Source: Symsagittifera roscoffensis (lineage: Eukaryota > Xenacoelomorpha > Acoela > Convolutidae). From it: a stretch of DNA of 64,000 bases. The notes under the pieces are model-generated. The model worked only from the letters and a program-made list of their open reading frames with translations. It did not search any database and had not been told where the DNA came from. A program made the translations under genes and the position numbers. Positions 12,453-24,000 of this stretch are shown piece by piece (the stretch's first letter is position 1; the number at the start of each line of letters is the position of its first letter). The stretch lies in assembly GCF_963678635.1 (NCBI RefSeq), contig NC_087066.1:11888517-11952516 (forward strand). The letters run 5' to 3'.

Positions 12453-12885
12453 AAGGCACTCAAAAAGTGAGTACCAAAGGAATAAAACCTAGACCACAGC
12501 GAGAAGTGATCCACCAAACCTTCAGGGACACATTATTCACTGGGAAAACAAAGAGAGTGTACAACTGTAGTATAGTTTCGAAAGGTCACACCAATATTCA
12601 GTGAAACAAAACAAACTTGCCTTATCACCATTCGACTCAAATTGTTTTCTCCTTTTCGACGGGATTTCGACAGATACCTTTGGCCATAAAGCCGCCGAAG
12701 AAAATGCATTTCTAAAAGACATTTACATGGAAACCGAGTGGCCAAACCATACAATAATGGAGCTGATAATAGATTGCCCGAATTTCAACTTCCGGATTGG
12801 GGATTTTTACAGCGGCACTACTAAGAAACAGAACTGCGAGAAGAAGAAGCTTCTAGTAGCCGAGTCCGTGAATGTCCCCCTGTAA

Positions 12886-14791
12886 ATAACCCATTTGTTT
12901 CTATTGGAAGCTTCAGAAGAAAGGCCATCTAAAAAACAGCGAAAACAAAACCAAAACCATAAACATTAAATTCTGAAACATATATTTTGAGATGACTTTT
13001 ACTGCTCGTCCTTTTTATATTTCGACTTAAACTTATTTTGGTTTTTACCAATTTACCACTAATAAAATGTTCGTATTGGGCTCAATCACTATTTCAATAT
13101 AAATAGCTTCAGACATATAAACTAGTTGACGTAAACCATGTGTTAATTCAAACAAATGTGTGAAATCCTCTAGTTCAGTTTCAATGACAAACTTTTTTTA
13201 GCATGACAAATCTTTGACGAAAAAAAAGAAAGCCAGGAAACGATATCCACATGAAACTAGGACAAAAAAGAAAATTTCGGGAGTTAGAACGATTAACTTT
13301 AAATATCGCGAGAAAAGGGACCGCTTTAAAAAGAATTAGACGGAATTTTTGTATCGGGTCCCGGTTGTTAAGCTCAGCTTAACAAGATCCTACGGAGGGA
13401 TTCTTTTACTTAAGGGGTGGGAATTTACGTTCATTTACAAAATCCAAGCATAGGGGTCCTCCAAAAAATTAAGGACCCCTTTCCTAGGATTTTGCTTTAC
13501 GTGAGGATCCCCGCCCCCCTTAGGAAGGACCCCCCCCCCCTTAGGATCCGGGACACCATACAATATTACTGGGGGCCGAAAAAACTTTGGTCAAAATTTT
13601 CCAGAAAGTGCCTAAAAACGCCGTGTTGGCCTGTTTTTTCCAAACTTTTCCTGCCGCTCAGAAAATTTGGCTAAAACAGGGACTTTTTAGTGCTTTGGGA
13701 GAGCTCGAATATCAATTTGGTTGACCTAAAAAAAAAAAAAGGTCGTCAAAATTTTGGAAAATTTTTGAAAATCCACTCCCACTCGAGAAAATCCTAGTGT
13801 GGGGTATGATTCTCCAAAGGAAACAAAAAAAAACTTTACCTTTTTTTCGAGCTTAATTAACTCCAATTTTTTAAAGATTGTTTCAAGCTTCGCTTTGACA
13901 CGAGCAGTCTTAATTCTATTATTGGGCAAATATTTATTTTTCACTATTAAATTGGATGATTACCAAGGCCAGGCGCAAGAGATTGCGTAGCAGAAAGATG
14001 GAGAAACGGAAGTTTGCCGGCCAAATAACGTTTTTTCAGTTGTCCAAAAAAAACTTTTCAGTCTGACTAAAGTGTCACGCTTTTTTTGGCTTTAAATCCT
14101 CATTTTTTGTTGACCAGTAAAGTTTTCCGTCGATTGGTTTTTCTACAATGAGGGATGACACTGGTACTACCGCAACAGCAGCTCGCAACAAAAGACAACT
14201 CGCAAAACTACAATTTTTTGAAGCGGTATAGGCAAGTGGCGAACGCGAGCTTCGCTTCAATTTTTATGATTTTTTGGCACGTCGGCATGATCTTATGCTT
14301 ACATCTTGTTTCAACCGCTTTTCTGGATTGCTTTGTAAAGTAGTTTATGAAAGCAAACTAGTTCAAAAATCTAGTTTTGCGACTTGTCAGCTGACCGAGT
14401 TTTTGCTATTTGTTTATTTGGATCTACTTAGCAATTGCCCCCCCCCCCCCCCACTTTGGTATATACTTAAAGAATTGCCACCCCTATTAATAAAAGCAGT
14501 AAATTAGCGCTGAGCTTTTTAGGGGGGAGGAGGGGGAGGGATCAATCCATTTGTGAACAACTGTCCGTCGGGACCTACAAGTAGATATGTGTTATGTATG
14601 TGTCAAGGATATACATTTTTTTTCATTAGACCGTTATGTTTCTGCTTCCATTTTAGGCCCTGCTCCAGATTCCCAAGTCAAATGTTTTTCTCCGAAAGAG
14701 TTCAAATTTACGGTGGGTCAAATTCAAAGGTTTCAAGTAACTTTAAATGAATTAATTACTGTTTAAGAGAGTTTAATCAAAGATTTTTTTT
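12886..14791. other. No gene; homopolymer tracts and a palindrome
   Basis: Holds long C runs (about 13530 and 14438), a G-rich tract (14520-14540) and a perfect 21-bp palindrome at 13365-13385 (10-bp arms ttgttaagct, 1-bp centre). Short frames on both strands have no recognisable motif. It probably includes the 3' flank of the receptor gene. Confidence 0.5.
13365..13385. repeat. Perfect short palindrome
   Basis: ttgttaagct / c / agcttaacaa: 10-bp arms around one base. Its role is unknown; it could be the tip of a small hairpin element. Confidence 0.8.
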
Positions 14792-15048
14792 TCAAATAAA
14801 AGCATTTTTACCATATATTCCGACCATGGAGCCTCGAGGACTGTGGATCATGGGAACTACAGGCAGGTACTGCGTGTTCTGATTGGCTAGTTTTTCCACA
14901 TTGGAAGGCGATGTGGGCTGAGGGGGGCGGGGGAGGTCAGTTGTTTCCTGGATCAGAGAGTTCTTCCCTGGTTCGGGACTGCCAGTGCGTTGGGAGAAGG
15001 GGACGTTTCCAACTGGAGGCGAGAGACTCCCGTCACTGTTGGTTGTCC
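14792..15048 (-). CDS. Receptor exon: alternative C-terminal tail
   Basis: 257 bp after an acceptor TTTTTAG, in phase with the donor at 15553. It encodes a Pro/Ser-rich tail like that of the preceding exon (NTQYLPVVP and QPQFIPVMT are similar in style) and ends with a hydrophobic C-terminus that could be a weak PDZ ligand. An ATG at 15073 opens the same frame, but it lies before the acceptor. Confidence 0.55.
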
Positions 15049-18000
15049 CTAAAAAGATGTCCGTAGACTTCAAACTCCGAAAGCCTCAATGCAAGCTTTG
15101 TTTGAAAGCATTAGTGTTTGCAAGCTCTTACCGTTTGCGCGAAAACCTAAATTAGAATTTAAGTTATAGGACCAAGTTGACATTTTCATCCCTGCCCCCA
15201 ATTTAAACCTCCAAGTCCACTGATGATTTTGAATTATAAAATTGCCTGCATGAGTAGTGTGAAATTAACTTATTTAAATCTTTATCAATCACATATATTT
15301 GCGTCATAGTTTGCTCGGTTTGGAAAGCGCACCCTAATACAACCTCAAAACCAAATTGAACGAAAAAAATTACTCTTGTATATCTGAAATTTCAGTGAAC
15401 GCACACTTTTGAAAGAGCTAGAAGGCTGATAACAGATATTAAAAAGTAAAATGGCAACCCAGCAAGGTTATATGTTTTGTAAGAGTTTGTAAATAAGTAA
15501 ATGAGTTATTATTCTACAGTATAATTTTTTTTCATATTATCTGCCTAACTAACCATCCGGCTTAGTTATCATCACATTCGGCAATTGAAACCCGAACTGC
15601 TGCTGATGCGGGTTATTCTGACTCATCTGGTGACTCATCTGGCTCTGATGACTCCCCATCATCACCTGGGGCAGAGGGGAGGGAGGGGGTAAGGTCATCA
15701 CGGGGATGAACTGAGGCTGCGGGTACTGACCCCCCATCAAGTTGTGAGTCATAACTGGCTGGGAGAATAGAGGATGGTAGTTTCCATCTTTGTCGTCGTT
15801 AACCATCTGTTCCCGCTCAGATTCGAACTGGGTCTGGTCGAATGCACGTTTGATCTGAGACATCTGCAAAGATAGCAATAAATTTAAAAGCAAATTTTTT
15901 TTAACTTTAACAAAAAATTTGATAATTGAATTTTTTTTTGGCTTTTTAGGTCCTTTTTTTCGGCTGACCTATTCAAATAATGCTAGGGCATCTTTCGACA
16001 AAACAGCTTGCTGAAAAAATCAGTTTTTCATAGTATTAGTGAAAAAATGCTAGTCTGTCTGAGAAAGTGTTGAGAATTAAAAGTTTTTCTGCAGTTTCAC
16101 AAACAAAATAAATATGAGAGCCTCAATTATTCAAAAGTTTCCAGTTTATACAATTAATTAGTGTTCAGTGTTAATTTTTTTCATAAATAAATAGTCGTTT
16201 ATCTGAAACGAACCCAGTGTGGGAATAGGTTATTCGAAAAATTTCGTCAAATGGTGATCTCCCAGACTGTTTTTTTTTTTCAGATCAATGGGAATTGTGT
16301 TCATACGTCTCTCTTCACTCTGTGTTGACTGACCTTGTGGGTGAGGTATACCCAGAATGCAGTGACGACGGAGCAGAGGAAGAGGATGACTGCGGCTATC
16401 CCCGCGAACAGGTAGAGGGAAGTCGTCTCCGAGAAGTCATCCTGAAATGACAGATACAGTAAAAAAGAGATACAACTTTTCCTAATTTTTTTTCCGATTC
16501 TCAGCTTTTCCCCTGCTTTTTCTATGGTTTCCAATAAGACAATTAAGTGCAATAAGTTTTGTTTGTGATTTAGTGAATCAAACTAACTTCAGGCTGCTTT
16601 CGAAAACTTATTTGCCACTAATAATGAGATCGCCATTGTTTATTTGTGGTGTGTTTTTGGTGTCATGATATAAATTTTGGTATCACCATCGTTGTTAGAC
16701 TCTAGTAATGTGGCTGACTGTTAATAACCACTGAAATACGTCTGAGTTGTTAGTTGGTTTATTCACGCAATGAACTATTTTTTCATGTATTTCTCATAGA
16801 CAACTAGTGACTTCTCTTTTCAGAGGTCAAGGTCAACACAGTCCTCTTGCACTGACCTCGTCCACTCTGTACTCGAAGCACTGTAGTTTGGTGAATGCCG
16901 TGTTGCAGTAGGACCCATTCTGGAACCTGTCCTCACAATTGGCTGTTCTGTTCACGCAGAAGCCACGTTGACACAAGTACTCATTCTAGAATACATTTGG
17001 CTCTCTCTTATTGATGCCCTTAAAAGAAATTTGAGGCCCCTCCCCCAATAAGACTAAATTCAAAGTGAGGGGGTATATTTTTTTCATTACCAAACTTGGC
17101 GGTTATATATATAATGGCAGTAATGAAAATGATCTTCTGCAAAAAATCCGTAAGGAAATCTGTAACAAAAAATCCTGGCGAAGTACTTTAATTTTGGGAA
17201 TGTTTACCTAAAAAGCTTTGGAAAAAAATTTTAGTCAACAGACGCCAAAAAACAAGAATAAAATACAAGACTGCTCGAAACCCTGTTGCGTATAAAACTC
17301 AATGAAAATGCCAAAATACCGTGTTAAAACTTGAAATGAACAAAACCAAACTAGGGACTTTTTCAGAAAGTCTTTTGTAGGAGGAAAGGCCGAGAAAAAT
17401 TGAGCGTGCAATGTATGAACAGGTGTTTGCTCACGTATTTGCAGTAAGAGGCTATGCGTATGGTGGTGTACCAGAAGCTGAAGGTGCCCTTACGCCCTGG
17501 TCTCGCCATGTAGTGCAGATACATCTTCTCCTCCGAGGTCTAAGCACACTCCTATGTTACACTATGGCTTGTTTGGGGGAAGAATCTGTCGCGGTTAATG
17601 TATGGGACCAAAAATCTTTCCAAAAAGCTGTCTGACAGTTCTGATCTTCCACCAATTAACTCTGCCTAGAACGTATAAAACTCTAGAACGTATGGCTAGA
17701 ATATAAAATTTTATTCTTTTGGTTTTTGAGGAACACAATTTTAAAGACACCCACTACAGACTCAAACCAGCGTTTTGTCCAAAAAACAAAAACTCGCCTC
17801 TACGTTCAGGGATAAGAAAAATATTTAGGATCCCAATCAAAAAAAATGATTGACTCAAAAAAAAGGTCAGCAAAATGACACTCACGCCAGATCCCCCAAC
17901 ACATATTTTGACAACAAGTTTACACTTTTTTGATTATTTCTTCAATTGTTATAACTTTGATGAAACATTGTAAACTGTAGTTGTCACCTCTAGGTCCTTG

Positions 18001-21000
18001 GACCAGTAGTTGGTGCAGTGGGGCCTCTTGTCTATGAGTCTGTCGTCACTCGGCAGTCCAGAGTAGGCCTCGAAGCTGTTGTTCGAACAGTCGTTCGGGA
18101 ACCCCAGCGAGATCTGGTCGAACTGCATCAGAATCTTCATCTCACCGTCACTAAGCACATTTAGAAAAATTATCTTTAAGTTTGTTGGAACCATCGGTAA
18201 AAATATGTTTTATACGGAGCCGAAATGATCATAAACTTGAGAAAAATGGTTAAAACATTTTAAAAATAAAAAACGTCTATAAATAACTTTTTTGCAGAAA
18301 ATTAGCACATTTCTTAAACACTGATAATTCTTGTGGCATGATGCACCGGCAATTATCAATGTTTAAAAATGTCAAGTTTTCCTGCAGGAAAAAAAACTGT
18401 TTTATTAGACGTTTTCTTATCTTTAAAATGTTTTAATCATTTTTTTTTTCAAGTTTATGATGAATGATGATAAATCAGATTTTAGAAATTGAAAATTGAT
18501 TTTTAAAATAGATTTGCAAAATGATTTTGATTTTTTTTAAATTTAAAGTTTATCTAGAGTAAATTGAACCAACCCGAGCGACCAGTCTGGCCTGTATATG
18601 ATCCACGTGCAGTCTATTCCGAAGAAGGGGGCCAGAGGGAAGTCCTGGTACATGGCATCGGAAGATACGAACGCCTCCTGCTCCCTCAAGTGGTACACAC
18701 AGTCGTCCCTCACTCTCTGCTCGTTCGTCTGGATGAACTCGAACTGGAGGACGAAGCCAGTCTGCTCCACGTGGTCGTCACTCCGGAACTCGATGTGGAT
18801 ATTGCGACCAGATGATTCGTACCTGGAACGATATATCGCATTTTTTCTGTAAGTTTGCCCAAGTACATCTGTAGATCAGAAGCTAAAAATTTTCACCGAG
18901 CCAAAACAAAATTTTAGATTTTCTCTTTTTTTCCATTGTGAGTTAGGACCGAAGTGTAACTCATAGAGTAATTTCGGATAGGGTACACCGTCTGCTCGTC
19001 ACGCTATCTTATTTTCGGCCGGATAGATTCGTGCAACTTCTTAGTCTAATACCGATCCTAATCTTACTCTTATACTATCTAGTCTCAGGTTGTTTAACTA
19101 GTCTCTGCTAGGCTCAATAGATCTAGGGTATACTGGTTTATTGCGGCTGCTGAAGTGCTCGGGAGAGTCCAACTAATTTCTAAGTTAAATTCAAATCTCT
19201 CTGGTGCTGAAATTACAAGTAACTTCAGCACTTACAAATAAGTGGGTTGTTAGTTAGATGGATCATGATTGGTTAATATTAAATACTTTACATTGGTAAA
19301 ACATTTAATTTATCCAATCATAAAATATAGTTTAGATCAGGTTCCACCCATCCGGGTTTTACAGAGTTTTTTAGAACAGTTCTTCTGTAATTCAAGGGTG
19401 GATGATGGACGTTGGTATTTGGCGAACATCATATTTTTCTTCCGCTTCTTCTTGTGACAACGACTGGGTCTTTGCAACAAAATCAATTCTGATTTCAGAA
19501 TGGTTGGCTATGTCAGGTTTTTCTGTTCTTCGTGGAGAACTTCTTTTGTGTCTGATCTTAGCTTGGGAATGGCGTGGAGATTGTGCGTGGAGGGGATGCC
19601 TGGTTACTCGGATCTGTACGTACACTTGGGTCATCGAGGTGGTCATTGGTCTGGTTCAATGAAGTCCTTTTCTGCGAGGTCAAGTCGTACTCTAAATCCT
19701 TTGAGTGGTGATTGTGAGCGGCATATTGATTGTAGTTGGTCATTCTCTCTCGAGTGTAGTGGGGTCGTCTTGTCTTTTGATGTTCGTCCTTGGTGTTGTA
19801 TTCTGATCTATATATTGCATCATGTGATTTTACATTTTATAAAACTTTTATTAGTTTAATATTTTTTAATCATGATTTTAGTTAGTTGTTTTCACAAAAG
19901 CTTTTTGTTTTAGTTCGGTTATTTTGAAGAGTTACTCACCCTTGAGTAGCTCTTATTAAAAATAAAGGTGTGGTCACAAAGCGTGGATGTAGCGCGGTGG
20001 GTTAGGCCGGCTATAGAGCATGCTCAGGACGTCCTTTCCTGGTGGGTTAGGCCAGGGGTGGGAGTATGATTTCATGCGGTGTTTGTGAGGGGTCCTGTTA
20101 TGTGACAACGTTTTATGTTGGGTTTGTTGTGGTTTTACTTATGTCTTGTTGGTTATGTACTTTTTCCAAAAAGCAATTTGTTTGTGGTATGGGTTTGTCT
20201 TTCGACTTTTTGTGTTTTATTATTTCTTTCTAAGACTTTGTAATAGTCTTCAAAAGAATAAATTATCCAGTTTTAAACTGGGTTAATCCGGTTTGGGTAC
20301 CGTTGGTTTCCTTTTCTAAGTCATGCTGTTATTCTATGATTTGTGGTATTTAGTAAGCTGCGTTGGTTAGTTTTGTTTAGTATATGATTCCTTTCCAACC
20401 GGGTTAAAGGAAAGTTTGAAACTTGTTATCGTGTGTTAGAGTTATTGAGTGTGAAAACTTGAAACTGAAATTCATTATTTTAAACAATTCTTCGTGGGCG
20501 AGCTGTGCGAGTGTGGATAGAATTTCTGTGTGAATGAATGAAAATATCAAAAGGTTAGTACTGCAATTGCATTTTATTAATTTACTGCATAGAATTTGGA
20601 AATTTACTGCTAGTTATGGGGGAAGTTTAAGATACAAATTTTCATCATAATTAGATTTACTGCTGTTGGGGGAAAATTTATAAATGAATTTACTGCATTG
20701 GTATTATATTTATTTAATTGTTGGTGCAAAAGTTTAATAGGGTCTTAAACAGTTTTGAAGAAGTTTGCTATTTTTTATTTTTTCTTTTGTGAATGTTTCA
20801 GATGATCTAGGATGAAGGCTAAAAATCTAAAGAAAACATGATTAAAGAATGGTGAGTTTTTCAATATTTTAATTAGTTAGTAATATTCATTGAATTCATA
20901 CTTACCTGTTAGTCGTCGGGGAAAAAACCGTGGGGGAAGATGTCGTGAATTAGTTCTGAAGTTGTTAGTAGTTTAGCTAGAATGCGGATGATATTTTTAG

Positions 21001-24000
21001 TCTGAAGTAGTGGCCAAAGCAATTGAAGTGCCTTAATAGTGGTTAGTTCTTCAGTGCTTACTGCAAACTCATAAGGTGTGTTTTGGATTAAGTTATATAA
21101 TTTGTGGTTAAATTTAGTGTTGTGGATGAATTCTAAAATTGGGATTTCTATAGGTTGTAGGAACTCGTGCGGGATAAGGAAGGGTCGGGATTCTTCGGCG
21201 TTGAAGGTCTTGGTGATGGGGCAGAAAATGTACATTTGGGTTATGGGATCATAATTACGAAGAATACCATGGAGGTTAGTGTCTTTAATACAATATGTGA
21301 AATTTAGGAAATACGGTGAAGTTTATTTTGAGTTGATGAATTGGAAACGATGGTGTGGTTGTCTAGAGGGTGTGTGGAGGTCAAAGTGATTTTGGATGAA
21401 ACGATAGTAACTGTATGTATGTGTTTGTTTAGTGCGCAACATAATATCATGTGAGCAGTGCAAATCTCTTTCGTGTGGTGCAAGGAAATGAAAGGTTAGT
21501 GAAAAGATTTGGAAGCGTTCTTTAAAACTTTCGTATGCTTGTGTGTTTGTTAGTGCTTCTGAAATAATGTGATCAAACTTTCGGTCGAAGATGTTTAGTG
21601 TAAATACATATGGTGTCTTGATGAAAAATTTCTCGGTGATTTGTGGATTAGCGAAGCGATCGTCGTCTAAGAATTGATCTTGGTTAGCTCTAATGATGTT
21701 GTGATCGTAGTATTCTAGTGTATATTCATTAGCTCTAGGTGCAGTGTGTATTTTTAGTGATTTTTTATATCCAACGTAAGTAAACTGTCTAGCGGTTAGT
21801 GGTGTAGTTAGTCGATATAGCATGTCTTTGTTTCGTTCTATATCGATGGAAATGTTGGATAAAGGTAAGCAAAGAGGGTTAGTGAAATGATAGTATGAGG
21901 TCCAAGAGAGAGTGGGCATTAAAACGTATTCATCTACAAAGTTGCGTGTTTCGTTAGCGTCGTGAGGGGTGTTTAAAGTGTATTGTGGAAATGAGGGTAA
22001 AGTGATAGCTAAAAATTCTTTAGTGTTAGTATGCTGGGGGTGGTTGATGTATTCACGGGCTGTTCCTGGTTTTGCTGGGAAAGGATGGTTGGGGAATTTT
22101 CTTTTAAAAGTGCGGTAAGCTCTATTAGTGTTGAGTGAAGATATAGTGGATGTGGATGATGGTGTTAATGATTCAGTATAGTTTGAAGAGGGTGTAGGGG
22201 GATTGGATGAATTTGTAGTGGAGGAGATTTGGCTGTGTGTCGACATTGTTATGTTCTTCGTCGTATGTATTTTGTCGTGTTGTTATTTTTGTGTTATATT
22301 CTTTTATTTGTGCGTCTAAAAGAATTTTGTTTATAGATGTAGAAAAGATTCCAAAAAATCCTGCAAAGAGTATGCGTGCTACGCTTGCTTGTCTGTTTAC
22401 TTGTGTGTGTATAGCACATGTATTGTAGATTCCTTTTAAAAGTGAGAAAAGAAATCCAATAAAGTTAAACATTGCGTATAAAATAGTCAATTTTTCTAAG
22501 ATGTAGTAGGGCCATCCTAGAAAATCAAGGATTTCATTCTTGAGTGTAACAAAGCTAAAAATGTTGATTGGTGATATATCTTGGGGACGGTATTTTTCGC
22601 CGTTTAGATATATATAATCTTTAATGTCTTTAAAATATCCGCTATAGTCTTGCGTGTAGATATCGGCAAACCCTGCGGTTTCTGCAAGTTTGCGTAAGTT
22701 TTGGTCAATTGATTGTCTTTGTATAGTGTCCATTTGTGTTAATAATTCTTGGAATTGTTGTGTTCTAATGTGATGTTGAATATCTGATTTTGAATAGATT
22801 CCTATTGATTGTAAGTCTATATTTGGGTTTCGAGCGATAGCGCGAATGCTTTCTGGTGAAAATTTTTTGAGTGATTGCATTAATGTGGGATATGGAGTGA
22901 GAAGATAATATTTATTTTCATCAGGGTTTAGTTGTACTACATTGTGGCTATTTTCTGATCCACATGGGACTGCGGTATCCCAGAAATAGGTTCTTCGTGA
23001 AAGTGTATCCACGAAATGTACTTTATTCTTATAAAAGATAGGGATTCTTTTATAACATCGTTTATCTTCAAAAACGTATAGTGGTGATACTTTTTTAGTA
23101 CAAGTATAAAACCATAAGATGTTTCCTTCATAGTCTAAAAAATTTGATCTATTTCCAGATAATAAGTATCCTGCATAGGGTATTTTTAATACTGCTAGTG
23201 CAAGTGATTGTAATATTTGTGTTCGTTCTAATTCGCATAGTTGGTGTAGTGTTTCTAATTCGGAGAGTGACATTTCTTGAAAAATTCGGCTAATTGTATA
23301 ATCTAGTTTCATATCTAGATGAATATCATAGTGGATATTACCGAAATATGTAGTATTCATTAGTGATAATTCTTGTAAGCGTGTGCTTCTGGTGTCATAA
23401 GGTTTTAGATGTCCACCAGGTTGTCCGTTGCTTTTTTCAAAATTAACTGGTATATAGGATGTTCCTTCGTTTAGAGGATGACCTGTGGCATATGGGTCGA
23501 TTTTTACTTTTCCAGTGGTCATGTCGAATCCTTTTTCGTATTCAACTAATATTTCAGAGTATTGTGTTCTGTGAAGTGGATTCCTGTATTTACATGCAAG
23601 TTCTGTTTCTTGATATATTTGAAATCGTGTCAATTTATTTTCTATATTGTCTATGTTTCTAAAATCGGAACTTAGTTTGCGTGATGGATGGACTTGTTCA
23701 TAAGGAATTGATTGTATGAAATATTTTTCGTGAAATTTTATCATACGAGCGTGTATTTTTGCTACTTGAAATGTTGTACATGTATCTTCGGGGAACCAAA
23801 CAATTGTTGCTTGTGTTCTTGTTGTAGGGTCGCAATATCCTTGATCATTTTTACAAGGTAGTCGGATTCCTTGATAGATCATTGTATTATCAGATAAATC
23901 TCGTGTGAGTTGTATTTTTTCGAGTTGTATTTTCCAATCGAAAAACATTATTTCTTGGTATCCTTTATTTTTCGTGTCTGCTTTGCAGTTTGATGGGTTA

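Larger units (their letters stand above)
9502..12885 (+). pseudogene. Decayed protein-primed DNA polymerase B (Polinton/Maverick type) with introns
   Basis: Fragments in consistent order match family-B polymerases of Polinton/Maverick-type elements. They are an N-terminal region (9502-10138); a CxxC ... DHCH ... HxxC zinc/HNH-like segment (about 10880-10985); a YDLHF-type motif after 11040; an NNLYG palm motif A (about 11235); a YVLHY...LK.Y segment (about 11550); the LYSDT motif C region (about 11905); an LKPKLYS segment (about 12095); and a KLALSPFD C-terminus (about 12615). Three GT-AG introns join in phase. The gene is dead: several frameshifts (near 9950, 10365, 11040, 11935, 12600) and stops, a deletion of roughly 300 codons between the exonuclease and palm regions, the motif A Asp read as Tyr, and DTDS read as DTSS. 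No viral capsid or integrase gene was identified beside it. Confidence 0.8.

Noticed and set aside
14155-14507. Overlapping plus frames of 62 and 77 codons
   Set aside because: No motif, they cross a poly-C run, and no splice context was found.
19402-19859. Plus-strand frames of 86 and 119 codons near the left LTR
   Set aside because: Antisense to the element's transcription and without recognised motifs; probably shadows of the minus-strand small ORFs.
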